Assembly (NCBI RefSeq): GCF_004799665.1
Contig: NZ_CP031310.1
Location: 2,968,887-3,032,886, forward strand
DNA from: Halapricum salinum
Lineage (GTDB): Archaea > Halobacteriota > Halobacteria > Halobacteriales > Haloarculaceae
Direction: 5' to 3'
DNA: 64,000 nucleotides
Shown: piece by piece, positions 42,574 through 50,717 of the stretch
Layout of the letters: every line of letters begins with the position of its first letter
Position numbering within the stretch: the stretch's first letter is position 1
Notes under the pieces: model-generated
What the model saw: only the letters and a program-made list of their open reading frames with translations
The model's database searches: none
What the model was told of the DNA's origin: nothing
Position numbers and translations under genes: made by a program

Positions 42574-43662
42574 ATGCCGCCGGTCTACGCCTCCCCGGCG
42601 TTCGCCCAGGACTCACCCGGCGAACACCATGGCTACGAGTATTCCCGAACCGGCAACCCCACGCGGACGGCCCTGGAGGACAACCTCACGAGCGTCGAAG
42701 GCGGCTCGCACGGCCGGACGTTCGCCAGCGGAATGGCCGCAATCAATACGGTCCTGAACCTGTTGGAAGCCGGCGATCACGTCGTCGTCGGCCGGGACGT
42801 CTACGGCGACACCCACCGGCTTTTCACCCAGGTCTACGAGGACTACGACCTCCGTTTCTCGTTCGTTGACGCCACCGACCACGACGCCGTGGCCGACGCG
42901 ATGGGCGCGCACACGGAGCTGGTCTGGATCGAAACGCCGACCAACCCGCTCATGCGCGTCCTCGATATCGAGTCGATCGCGGCCATCGCCCACGAGTACG
43001 ACGCGCTCGCGGCAGTCGACAACACTTTCGCGACACCGGCTCTCCAGCGCCCGCTCGAACTCGGCGCGGACGTCGTCGCCCACTCGCTGACGAAGTATCT
43101 CGGGGGCCACTCGGACGTGGTCGGCAGCGCGCTGGTCACCGACGACCCCGCGCTGGACGAACGGCTGGGATTCTACCAGAACAGCGTCGGCGCGACGCTG
43201 GATCCGTTCGCCTGCTTTCTGGTCCTTCGCGGCACGAAGACCCTGCCCGTCCGGATGGAACGCCACTCCGAGAACGCCCGGAAGCTGGCGAGTTGGCTGG
43301 CGGATCATCCGGCAGTCGAGAGCGTCCACTACTCCGGCCTCCAGTCACACTCTCAGCACGATCTGGCGGGCCGGCAGATGGACGATTTCGGCGGCATGGT
43401 CAGCGTCGAGTTCGACGCCTCGCTCCCGGCGGTCGAACAGTTTGTCTCCAACACGGAGACATTCACACTCTCGGAAGGTCTCAGCGGCGTCGAGAGCTTG
43501 CTCGAACACCCGGCGACGATGACTCACGCCGCTGTCCCTGCCGAGGAACGCCGTGAGACCGGGATCACAGACGGGTTGGTCCGGCTTAGCGTCGGCCTCG
43601 AAGCCGTCGCAGACCTGCGAGACGACCTCGAACAGGCGATCGACAGGAGTCTTCGTCGATAG
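42574..43662 (+). CDS. cystathionine gamma-synthase/lyase family PLP enzyme (5' end problematic)
   Basis: Cys/Met metabolism PLP-dependent enzyme, 362 aa from the first ATG. Motifs: YSRTGNPTRTALEDNLTSVE, FASGMAAI, ETPTNPLM, and the PLP lysine in HSLTKYLGGHSDV. Family-like sequence continues upstream of this ATG in the same frame (NIAFETRAIHGGQEPDPETG, from about 42510) to 42445 with no start codon. An ATG at 42444 lies in another frame. So either a 1-nt indel near 42450-42505 separates the true start from the gene, or translation starts late and loses the conserved N-terminus. Reaction (synthase, lyase or O-acetylhomoserine type) is undecided. Confidence 0.85.
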   Translation: MPPVYASPAFAQDSPGEHHGYEYSRTGNPTRTALEDNLTSVEGGSHGRTFASGMAAINTVLNLLEAGDHVVVGRDVYGDTHRLFTQVYEDYDLRFSFVDATDHDAVADAMGAHTELVWIETPTNPLMRVLDIESIAAIAHEYDALAAVDNTFATPALQRPLELGADVVAHSLTKYLGGHSDVVGSALVTDDPALDERLGFYQNSVGATLDPFACFLVLRGTKTLPVRMERHSENARKLASWLADHPAVESVHYSGLQSHSQHDLAGRQMDDFGGMVSVEFDASLPAVEQFVSNTETFTLSEGLSGVESLLEHPATMTHAAVPAEERRETGITDGLVRLSVGLEAVADLRDDLEQAIDRSLRR

Positions 43663-43758
43663 TGCAGGCCAGGCGAGCGCCGCCGGACGGAGTCCCCACT
43701 GGACGGTAGGCGGCACCAACGACGAAACGCTTTCTGCGACGACGCCCCTATGAGAGGT

Positions 43759-43980
43759 ATGTCCGCGACGGTTTCGACACCCGACGAGGACGAGATGTGT
43801 GCATACTGTAGCTCGCGGATCTTCGATCACGACCCGCTCTGCGTCCGTGACTGCACCGACGATTGTGGCTCACTGAAGTACTTCTGTAACTACGCGTGTC
43901 TGGCCGTCTTCATCGAGGAACACGAGTTGACGACGGGCGACGCCTGTCACTGGTCGCCCGACGAAGAGAACTGCTGTTGA
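43759..43980 (+). CDS. small cysteine-rich zinc-binding-type protein
   Basis: Protein of 73 aa with seven or more cysteines: MCAYCSSRIFDHDPLCVRDC, DDCGSLKYFCNYACLA and a C-terminal CHWSPDEENCC. The CxxC...C...CxxxC spacing predicts one or two zinc knuckles; similar proteins are frequent in haloarchaea without known function. ATG 43750 would add MRG. Its 3' end overlaps the convergent HTH gene by 34 nt, so expression of the two may interfere. Confidence 0.7.
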   Translation: MSATVSTPDEDEMCAYCSSRIFDHDPLCVRDCTDDCGSLKYFCNYACLAVFIEEHELTTGDACHWSPDEENCC

Positions 43981-44624
43981 TCGAGTGCTGGATCCTGCAT
44001 CTCGAGTTCGTCGCTCGGGTAGACGCGGTAGGTCCGTCCCTGGCGCTCTCGGTACAGGAGTCCGCGCTTTTCGAGGTCGCTCACCGTCTGACTCACCTTG
44101 CTCTTCGAGAAGTCCGAGCGGTCGCGGAGTTCGATTTGGGTCAGCCCAGGAGAAGTGAGAACTGGTTCGAGGACCCGCCGTTCGTCTTCCGGAAGCAAGT
44201 CTAGCACGCGCCGCTGGCTGACTGTCTCCGATTCGCCGCTACCGTTAGCTCGGGCGCCAGCGTCTGGTGCCGTCGGCTCTCCGCCGAGCGCCGAGTCGTC
44301 GTCGGTCACCTCAGAAACACTCGGCTCATCGACAGCGGCGGCCGAGTCGGCTCTGGCCGCGTCTCTCTCCGGGGGAACGTCGGTTCGAACGGCGAGGTAA
44401 AAGACGCCGACGACGGCAGTCGCGAACAGCGTCCCGAGGACGTACACCAGCGGATCAGTCCCGTGGACGGCGTCCATCGACCCTCCCATCATCGATCCCA
44501 TCCGATCGACCGATTGCTGCTGTCGATAGGCGTCCCAACTGAGGGCACCGCCGACGATGAGAATGCCGACGACGAGCAGTCCGACGCCGAGATCCGTCTG
44601 CCGTCGGTTCACGCGTCCCACCAC
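43947..44624 (-). CDS. membrane-anchored winged-helix regulator
   Basis: Protein of 225 aa: two N-terminal helices (LGVGLLVVGILIVGGALSW and YVLGTLFATAVVGVFYLAV), an acidic linker of about 60 residues, and a C-terminal MarR/IclR-like winged helix (SPGLTQIELRDRSDFSKSKV then SQTVSDLEKRGLLYRE). A short Met-rich loop (MGSMMGGSMD) between the helices could bind a metal. Start GTG 44624 or a GTG at 44612 (NRRQTDLG) are both possible. It probably controls the divergent His-rich/SHOCT/DUF302 genes (inference from position). Confidence 0.8.
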   Translation of the reverse strand: MVGRVNRRQTDLGVGLLVVGILIVGGALSWDAYRQQQSVDRMGSMMGGSMDAVHGTDPLVYVLGTLFATAVVGVFYLAVRTDVPPERDAARADSAAAVDEPSVSEVTDDDSALGGEPTAPDAGARANGSGESETVSQRRVLDLLPEDERRVLEPVLTSPGLTQIELRDRSDFSKSKVSQTVSDLEKRGLLYRERQGRTYRVYPSDELEMQDPALDQQQFSSSGDQ

Positions 44625-44896
44625 CCACGATCTCGTTCAGTCATACTGTGTCGTTGGCGTGCCAGGTACCTATCGGTTTTGATACTCTCGGGCAATACTG
44701 TGCGCTGTCGTCTCACGGTACTGGCCCGGCAAGAGAGGACTCAGAGACGCCCCTCCGAATTCGGCCGCAGTGAACGGTCTGACCTCAAGGAAACGGTTAG
44801 ATCGGATTAGAAACGTTCTCGAACGTTTTCCTGCTTCTGTTCACGCCCACAGTGATAACCCTCGACCGGTGCTACAAAGGACTGAGGAGAATCACT

Positions 44897-45385
44897 ATGC
44901 CCACAATCGAACTCGGACGGTGGCTGCTCGTGGCGGTCGTAATCGTCGGACTCGCGTTCGCCGCGACCGTCGTCAGCGCACACGGGACCGACACGACGAC
45001 CGACAACCCGTACAACACGACGACCGACCACCCGTACAACACGACGACCGACAACCCGTACAACGGAACGGAGGCCCCCCCGTACAATGGGACTGCTGCG
45101 GAGTGGGAGATCTGGATGGAGAACCACATGACAGAACACGTGGGGTCCGGCTCTGTCGCGTGGATGGAGTCACACATGGGCGTCACTGTCGAGGAGATGG
45201 CACAGCACATGGCTGAAGCGAACTACACCGGCCACGGCGCGGGGTACCTGCACCACGATCATACCAGTGGCTACGGGACGCAGGACTTCGGTCACGGCGG
45301 TGGCTATAGTGTCCACGACGACACCCATCGGGACGATACCCACCGCGGCGGCTACGGGATGACCGGTCGCGGCCACGGTTGCTGA
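44897..45385 (+). CDS. exported His-rich protein with tandem sequon repeats
   Basis: Secreted or surface protein of 162 aa. A signal peptide covers about residues 1-28 (LLVAVVIVGLAFAATVVSAH). Next come four tandem NPYN/HPYN-TTTD repeats carrying N-x-T glycosylation sequons (NTT, NGT, later NYT). A middle helix with MENHMTEH and MESHMGVTVEEMAQHM is followed by a Gly/His/Asp-rich tail (HGAGYLHHDH, DDTHRDDTHRGGYG) ending in Cys. The His/Met content suggests binding of copper or another soft metal outside the cell. Start 44897 is chosen because it opens the signal peptide directly. Confidence 0.75.
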   Translation: MPTIELGRWLLVAVVIVGLAFAATVVSAHGTDTTTDNPYNTTTDHPYNTTTDNPYNGTEAPPYNGTAAEWEIWMENHMTEHVGSGSVAWMESHMGVTVEEMAQHMAEANYTGHGAGYLHHDHTSGYGTQDFGHGGGYSVHDDTHRDDTHRGGYGMTGRGHGC

Positions 45386-45430
45386 TCGACTCTAACGGGA
45401 GCGTTCGAAGATTACTTTCCACAGATCACG

Positions 45431-45787
45431 ATGACCCAACTCACTGCTCGACACGCTCGCACTGCTCGCCGAACGATGATCACGACTGTCGGCCTCCTGG
45501 CCACGGCGACCGGCACCGCTGCCGCCCACGGGAGCGGGAGCTACGGCGGTGGCGGCATGATGGGTGGTGGCGGGGGGCTGTTCGGTGGCGCGATGGGCCT
45601 ATGGGGACTCCTCTGGATGGGCCTATTAGTGGCCGTGCCTGCGTACCTGCTCTACACCTTCGTATCACGCGACCGCGACAGGTGGGCCGACTCACCGCGT
45701 GCTGTCCTCCGGGAGCGCTACGCCCGTGGAGAACTCTCCGACGAAGAGTTCGACCGGCGTCGTGAGCGACTTGACCGGGCCGAGTAA
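45431..45787 (+). CDS. SHOCT domain membrane protein
   Basis: Protein of 118 aa: an N-terminal signal-like or membrane segment (TTVGLLATATGTAAAHGSGS), a Gly/Met-rich GGGGMMGGGGGLFGGAMG stretch, a membrane helix (LWMGLLVAVPAYLLYTFVS), and a C-terminal SHOCT motif (LRERYARGELSDEEFDRRRE). SHOCT is a short oligomerisation-type motif found in many small membrane proteins. It lies 45 nt downstream of the His-rich gene and likely shares its transcript. Confidence 0.85.
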   Translation: MTQLTARHARTARRTMITTVGLLATATGTAAAHGSGSYGGGGMMGGGGGLFGGAMGLWGLLWMGLLVAVPAYLLYTFVSRDRDRWADSPRAVLRERYARGELSDEEFDRRRERLDRAE

Positions 45788-45900
45788 AGCGGACTCACGG
45801 CATCCCGAACCGAACGTCTGTGGGGAGTTGACCGTCGTCCCGATGTACAACCAGAATCCACACGGGTAAGTTCTGCTGACAGTAATGTAGTGTATAGACT

Positions 45901-46297
45901 ATGCCATACAAACTACTGTTTCGGCCGACTTCGAGACTGCCGTCGAGACGACGATGGCGGCACTGAAAGACGAGGGCTTCGGTGTCCTCTGTGATATCGA
46001 CGTTCAGGCGACGTTCGCGGAGAAACTCGACGAGGAGTTCCGGGAGTACCGCATCCTCGGTGCGTGTAACCCGCTGCTGGCACACGAGGGTTGACCGAAG
46101 AGATCGAACTCGGTGCGCTTCTGCCGTGCAACGTCATCGTCTACGAAGCCGACGATGGCACGACCACGGTGAGTGCGGTCGATCGACGGCAACTCGTCGG
46201 AATCGCCGACAACGAGGCGCTCGATTTTATCGCCACCGAGGTTCACGAACGGTTCGAACGCGTTCTCTCGGCGGTTTCGAAGACGCTCGACGCCTGA
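45901..46297 (+). pseudogene. DUF302 protein, two frameshifts
   Basis: Conceptual translation gives a DUF302 protein of about 132 aa in three pieces: MPY at the ATG (45901); then, after a shift near 45910, TTVSADFETAVETTMAALKD through KLDEEFREYRILGACNPLLA and HEG; then, after a TGA at 46092 and a shift, LTEEIELGALLPCNVIVYEA through VSKTLDA. GACNP and LLPCNV are the family motifs. Both shifts are repaired by one added base. DUF302 genes commonly sit beside SHOCT genes in haloarchaea, so this belongs to the cluster before it. Real decay and sequence error are both possible. Confidence 0.75.
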
Positions 46298-46404
46298 ATC
46301 CGCGTCCTGAATCACGCGTCGGTGGCATCGGCTCGGAAGACTGGGGCGGTGTCGCCCCCGACGTCCCACATCCGAGCGAGACGGAGTCGAACGCGGACGA
46401 GTAA
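46298..46404 (+). pseudogene. possible orphan C-terminal fragment
   Basis: An open frame in a third phase ends GGIGSEDWGGVAPDVPHPSE and a short acidic tail before TAA at 46404. Its acidic composition and GC-rich third positions look haloarchaeal, but there is no start or domain. It may be a further frameshifted tail of the DUF302 gene or the end of a deleted gene. Confidence 0.3.
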
Positions 46405-46452
46405 TTCACAGTGAGGCGGCCGAATTAGCCGTTCGGTGAACGTGTGGCGTGA

Positions 46453-46740
46453 CTACTCGATTTCCAACTGGCCACTTCCGCTTTCCCCCTCACTGTCGTT
46501 CTCGTCCCACTCGAGTTCGAATTCGACGCTCAGTTCGGTCATGTTGCCCGCCTGGCCCTCGCGTTCGACTTTGACTTCGAAGGTCGGTCGGGCAGGTGGA
46601 TTCAGGGTTACAGACTCCGAGCCTGCTTTCAGGGTGATCGCGTTTCCGTTCTCGAGGGTGTCCGCGACGTTCCGGAGGTACGTTGCGATCTCTTCTCGGC
46701 TCTGGTCGCTCTCTGAGTTGAACAGGACTTCTTCAGGCAT
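46453..46740 (-). CDS. amphi-Trp domain protein
   Basis: Protein of 95 aa matching the amphi-Trp family: EEVLFNSESDQSREEIATYL then RNVADTLENGNAITLKAG and PARPTFEVKVERE. The family name comes from a conserved amphipathic pattern ending near a Trp (ELEWDEND). Function unknown; such genes are common near DUF302/SHOCT genes in haloarchaea. ATG at 46740. Confidence 0.85.
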   Translation of the reverse strand: MPEEVLFNSESDQSREEIATYLRNVADTLENGNAITLKAGSESVTLNPPARPTFEVKVEREGQAGNMTELSVEFELEWDENDSEGESGSGQLEIE

Positions 46741-46909
46741 ACAGGTGATAGTAGACGGCCTGGACCGATAAGTGCGGCTTCCGTATCGGGTAGCGGCGCA
46801 GCACAGTCGTCAGAGCCGGCCTCGCTCTCCGGGACAGCTATCGGTGTCGCTGAACTGTGGGTCTGGTATCGACCATAGATCTATCTTGTTAGAGCGTCAA
46901 TATTACAGG

Positions 46910-47509
46910 ATGGCAGACGACAAGAGTGGTCGAGACAAGCAAGCACGAGACGCTGAGAGACGCCAGCAAGAGCGTGAGATTGCCACAGAACTGGAGCGCG
47001 GCGACGAGACTGAGCCATCGGTAGACCCGGCGACACTCACGGATTTCGAGGGGGAACTCGATGAACTGACCTTCCCGGCGACGGGGACCGATGTCGTCGC
47101 AGCGGTCGGCGATCACGAGCTCGAATCGGTCGAAGGGAGCTACGCTATTGAGGAACTAGTCCCAGAGAGCGACGAGGAGACGTTCGACTCACCAGACGCT
47201 GTCCGCGTGCAGGTACGACGGCCGACAGTTGCCGCGGCGATGAAACGGATCGTGGAAGCCAGCACGACCCTTCGGAGTACGGATCTCAGTTGGACACAGC
47301 GAAAAGCGTACGAGATGACCTTCGAGGAACTCGAAGCGATCGACGCCGATGACGACGACGAAGGGATTCGAGTTATCCGCGATTGGATCACCGACCGAAT
47401 CCACGACGAGGAACGGCTCCCGTCGTCTCGGGAGGTACGTCGAGAAGCGGCGAAGTTCTGTCGGGCGAACGGCTATCAGGTCCGAAACGACGAGTGGCTC
47501 GGAATATAG
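46910..47509 (+). CDS. haloarchaeal acidic protein, DUF5789-like
   Basis: Soluble acidic protein of 199 aa. A charged N-terminal helix (DKQARDAERRQQEREIATEL) leads into ELTFPATGTDVVAAVGDHEL, SYAIEELVPESDEETFDSPD, QVRRPTVAAAMKRIVEAS and the ending EAAKFCRANGYQVRNDEWLG. I believe this is a widely conserved haloarchaeal family of the DUF5789 type; function unknown. ATG 46910 follows an AT-rich TATTACAGG context; an upstream in-frame start would add 46 unrelated residues. Confidence 0.7.
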   Translation: MADDKSGRDKQARDAERRQQEREIATELERGDETEPSVDPATLTDFEGELDELTFPATGTDVVAAVGDHELESVEGSYAIEELVPESDEETFDSPDAVRVQVRRPTVAAAMKRIVEASTTLRSTDLSWTQRKAYEMTFEELEAIDADDDDEGIRVIRDWITDRIHDEERLPSSREVRREAAKFCRANGYQVRNDEWLGI

Positions 47510-47657
47510 ATCGACGATTTGGTCGGTCGTGACGATGACTGTTGGGACGCTCCACGTGTGACCGAGACGCGCCCTCGATCCGATACTGGGTCTTCGAGGG
47601 CACCACCTCCCGTAGAGTCGCTATGGGCTTTATTGTGATAGCAGTGAAACTATTGGC

Positions 47658-48131
47658 ATGGCACTCGACATCGAGGTCCCTGAATCGCCGGACCTCTCGA
47701 ACCGAGGAATGCCGCGTTCGTTCGAGTGGCAAGAGGAGACACTCGGGTCAGAGGACTTTTACCGTGAGGATATCGAAGATCTGCTCCAAGAAGGGGCGTG
47801 GAAGGAGGGATTCAACGAGTGGAGCGAGTACACGAATCTCCACGAAGAGCTGGTTCGAATTGTCAGCGACCTCGGTCTGTTCCAGGCGTTCGACTTTTAC
47901 TGGGACCCAACCGAAGACCGCCTTCGTTTCGACGCGCCGACGATTCCGGACGACTGGCGGGAGCGGGACACGACTGCGTCGCTCGACTCGAGCACGGTTT
48001 CGATGATCGACGGTGAGTTAGACGACCTCGGCCGAGCAGTACAGGAGATGCTAGAGGACTACCTCGACCGGAACGGCGACACGTCCGATTACGGGTGGAG
48101 TGAGGGGACGGACGGCGAACGCGAGAACTGA
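47658..48131 (+). CDS. uncharacterised acidic protein, paralog A of an inverted pair
   Basis: Protein of 157 aa with no recognised domain. Characteristic blocks are SPDLSNRGMPRSFEWQEETL, GSEDFYREDIEDLLQEGAWK and DLGLFQAFDFYWDPTEDRLR, then DAPTIPDDWRER. It is very similar over its whole length to the protein encoded convergently at 48191-48652; they differ mostly in the C-terminal third. GCTTTATTGTG about 28 nt upstream of the ATG is a good TATA box for a leaderless transcript. No membrane segment or cysteine cluster. Function unknown. Confidence 0.75.
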   Translation: MALDIEVPESPDLSNRGMPRSFEWQEETLGSEDFYREDIEDLLQEGAWKEGFNEWSEYTNLHEELVRIVSDLGLFQAFDFYWDPTEDRLRFDAPTIPDDWRERDTTASLDSSTVSMIDGELDDLGRAVQEMLEDYLDRNGDTSDYGWSEGTDGEREN

Positions 48132-48190
48132 GTCCAGTCGCCACACTCTGTCGATTTCCGAACGTACGAACGACGGCTATCTCGACTGAG

Positions 48191-48652
48191 TCACTCTTCA
48201 CGGTCACCGTAGGCGTGCTCACTCAGACTGAACTCGGAGGGCTCGTCGTCCTGTGCGAGGTAATTCTCCAGTACTTCCTTTACCACCCGACCGAGGTCGT
48301 CTAACTCGTTGTCGATCATCGACACTGCGCTCGAATCGAGCGAGTCTGTCGCCGGACGTTCTCGCCAGTCGTCTGGAATCGTCGGGGCATCGAAGCGAAG
48401 CAAGTCTTCGGTCGGGTCCCAGTAGAAATCGAACGCTCGAAAAAGCCCGAGAGAGTCGACGATTCGGATGTGTTCTGTATCGAGATTCGTGTACTCGCTC
48501 CACTCGTTGAACCCCTCCTTCCACGCACCTTCCTGGAGCAAGTCCTCGATGTCTTCACGGTAGAAATCCTCCGACCCGAGGGTCTCCTCTTGCCACTCGA
48601 AGTGCCGCGGCCTGCCCCGGTTCGAGAGGTCTGGCGCCTGCGGAATCTCCAT
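48191..48652 (-). CDS. uncharacterised acidic protein, paralog B of an inverted pair
   Basis: Protein of 153 aa paralogous to the one at 47658-48131. The N-terminal 60 residues are nearly identical (FEWQEETLGSEDFYREDIED and GFNEWSEYTNL), as are AFDFYWDPTEDLLRF and APTIPDDWRERPAT. ATG 48652 is preferred; an adjacent TTG would add one residue. It lies 37 nt downstream of the CBS-HPF gene on the same strand and probably shares its transcript, whereas paralog A has its own promoter. The two stops face each other 59 nt apart. Confidence 0.75.
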   Translation of the reverse strand: MEIPQAPDLSNRGRPRHFEWQEETLGSEDFYREDIEDLLQEGAWKEGFNEWSEYTNLDTEHIRIVDSLGLFRAFDFYWDPTEDLLRFDAPTIPDDWRERPATDSLDSSAVSMIDNELDDLGRVVKEVLENYLAQDDEPSEFSLSEHAYGDREE

Positions 48653-48689
48653 CAAGAATCACCCACTCCGCTGGGGAAACTCGTGACCA

Positions 48690-49895
48690 TCATCCGCCGA
48701 GCCACCACCCGTAGAGGGCTTCCTGCTCTCGGTTCTCGGGACGCTTTTTGGACTGTCCGTACGTCTTGCCCTTGAGTATCTGGCGCTCGACCTTGTTCGC
48801 GGCCAGCCTGAGAGCGTGGGCCGCACCGTAGCCTTCCCCGTCGGCCGTGAAATAGCCACGGTCGGTCACCAGCCGAATCCGCGCGAGTACCAGCGGCACA
48901 CCGCGCGATTGTTCTTTGTGTTCGTGGAGTTCGATGCTGGCTTTGATAACGTCCATCGCCCCGTACTTCGAGGCCATATTCTCCATGAGGGCCGAGACCT
49001 GGTCGTAGTCCATGCCCTCCAGCAGGTCGAGGCCGAACACTTGCACAGCGTTGCGGTCGTCCTGTTCCCATGTGAGCGCCTCCAGCACGTCTGTTTTCGT
49101 AATCATACCGACGGGCTCGTCACCAGAATCAGCGAGCACGACCAGCGAGGAGATTTCGCGGTCGAACATCGTCTCGACGACGTGTTCGAGGGACGCACTC
49201 AGCCGAACCGTCTCGACGGTGTCGGACATCAGGTTTGTCACTGGTATATCGAGCATACGGTCGGCATCGCCCTCGCGCGCACCGAAGCCACCGTGGCGCG
49301 CACCGCCACCCCGATTGCCGAAGTCTCCCGGTGAGCCACCCTGACTCTTGGTTCCACCTCGCGTGGTGAACTCGACGACGTCGTACAGGCTCACCATCCC
49401 GACGGCTTCGCCGTCGTCGATGACAGGGAGGTGGGCGATTCGGCCCTCCCGGAGTGTATTGAGGGCTTTGCCGACGGTCGTCTCCGGAGTCGCGCTAACG
49501 AGTTGCTCGCTGTAGGCGTCTGCGACCGTCACGCCGCCGAGAAACGATTGCACCGCCGCGAGGACGCTGTCGCCAGTCACGACCCCGACGACACGCCCGT
49601 CGTCCAACACGGGCAGTGTCTTCACGCCGCTGCCTATCATGAGTCGAGCAACTTCCCGGACGTCTGCGGTCCGCTCGACTGTCGGGACGTGCTGTGCCTG
49701 TGACCCGACTTTTGCCGAGGGCTGGTTAGACGACGAGGCTAGTTGTCGGCGGCTGAGAACCCCTCGATACGTGTCTCCGTCTGTGACGACGACGGCATCC
49801 AGTTCGTGATTCTCGAACGCGCCCGCGACTTTCGAGAGCGGGGCCCCGATATCGAACTCGGTGAACTTCGTCGAGAGAATTGTAGAGATGTCCAT
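48690..49895 (-). CDS. four-CBS-domain protein fused to a ribosome hibernation (HPF/RaiA-like) domain
   Basis: Protein of 401 aa. Two CBS pairs fill residues 1-290 (FDIGAPLSKVAGAFENHELD, SGVKTLPVLDDGRVVGVVTG, EGRIAHLPVIDDGEAVGMVS, DREISSLVVLADSGDEPVGM), split by a Gly/Arg-rich linker (GGSPGDFGNRGGGARHGGFG). The last 100 residues (GAMDVIKASIELHEHKEQSR, ARIRLVTDRGYFTADGEGYG, ALRLAANKVERQILKGKTYG) have the strand-helix pattern of HPF/YfiA ribosome-binding domains. CBS modules usually bind adenine nucleotides, so energy-controlled ribosome inactivation is a reasonable inference. Start 49895 (MDISTIL) is chosen. Confidence 0.85.
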   Translation of the reverse strand: MDISTILSTKFTEFDIGAPLSKVAGAFENHELDAVVVTDGDTYRGVLSRRQLASSSNQPSAKVGSQAQHVPTVERTADVREVARLMIGSGVKTLPVLDDGRVVGVVTGDSVLAAVQSFLGGVTVADAYSEQLVSATPETTVGKALNTLREGRIAHLPVIDDGEAVGMVSLYDVVEFTTRGGTKSQGGSPGDFGNRGGGARHGGFGAREGDADRMLDIPVTNLMSDTVETVRLSASLEHVVETMFDREISSLVVLADSGDEPVGMITKTDVLEALTWEQDDRNAVQVFGLDLLEGMDYDQVSALMENMASKYGAMDVIKASIELHEHKEQSRGVPLVLARIRLVTDRGYFTADGEGYGAAHALRLAANKVERQILKGKTYGQSKKRPENREQEALYGWWLGG

Positions 49896-50024
49896 GCGTA
49901 TGTAAGGATAGAGGGACGGAAAGTTAGGCAGGGCATATCGAGTGCCAGGGGATAGGTCACCAGACGTATTGCAGGCTCTGGTTGTGAGGGCCACAGCGAA
50001 TTCTCAGACCCAGATGGGGCTTGT

Positions 50025-50231
50025 CTACAGAATGAACGTGACGATGGCAAGCACGACGAAGATGATGACGAGCCATTTTGCGATCTCCATACTGATGCCT
50101 GCGACACCGCGAGCGCCGAGCACCGCTGCGACGAGCGCGAGTATCAAAAAGAGGACAGCAAGCTCGATGAAATTTCCGCCGGTCTGCAACGGCGCGGCTC
50201 GGACCGAAACCAGGGTATGTGGAACTACCAT
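50025..50231 (-). CDS. DUF1328-type small membrane protein
   Basis: Protein of 68 aa with two closely spaced hydrophobic helices: [20 protein letters not shown] and [18 protein letters not shown], joined by [10 protein letters not shown]. The ARGVAGIS turn is the DUF1328 hallmark. Family members are small inner-membrane proteins often induced by stress; mechanism unknown. ATG 50231 fits a promoter GAATATATCAC (about 50264-50274) with a leader of roughly 12 nt; upstream in-frame ATGs fall in or before that box. Confidence 0.75.
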   Translation of the reverse strand: MVVPHTLVSVRAAPLQTGGNFIELAVLFLILALVAAVLGARGVAGISMEIAKWLVIIFVVLAIVTFIL

Positions 50232-50487
50232 ACCGTAACTACGTCTCCGAACGATGTCAAACTGTGATATATTCATCTCCATCCTCTTTTTGAGCAACCG
50301 GGTGAATCCATCTGTGTAGCAGTGATGCAATCAGCAACTCAGGACAAACTCTCAGTCGGACATTCAGAGGGTGCTATCCTCTCCCCAGTCGGGTATATAT
50401 AGAAAATTGGACACATCTCAGCGACAGTTCTCCGGCACCGGAGTTGTAGTCCCATAGTGCAACCATCGACGCAGTATCTCGGGAAAG
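50232..50487. other. intergenic stretch with AT-rich promoter elements
   Basis: Holds the promoter of the DUF1328 gene (AT-rich run at 50264-50280) and a TATATATAGAAAATT run near 50393-50407 that faces no clear gene. No coding frame with a credible start or domain was found. Confidence 0.4.
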
Positions 50488-50640
50488 GTCGAGACAGTCG
50501 ATAAGCGCGAGATTCAGAAGGGGCGAGGTGGTCTCGATTGTCGCCAGACTGGAGGGAGGCGCACGGGGTTCCTAAGTGTTTGACTGAATGACAGAAATAC
50601 AGCCAACGCTATAGAAATCGGGAATGTACGCCCGCGACAC
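50488..50640 (-). pseudogene. decayed remnant of a UPF0175/PIN toxin-antitoxin locus
   Basis: 50488-50530 aligns with 51136-51178 (5' part of the PIN toxin gene), and 50531-50640 aligns with 51428-51540 (5' end and upstream region of the antitoxin gene). About 250 bp, covering most of the antitoxin, are missing between the two blocks, and the antitoxin start CAT has become CAG. Both copies end in the same GTACGCCCGCGACAC. It is a degenerate second copy of the intact locus 0.7 kb away. Confidence 0.75.
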
Positions 50641-50717
50641 GACCGGGCGAGTTTCTACTCGTAGACATGGTGGAAGTGAAACGAGAACTCGACAGCTATC
50701 CGTTGGAAAGATTTGAG

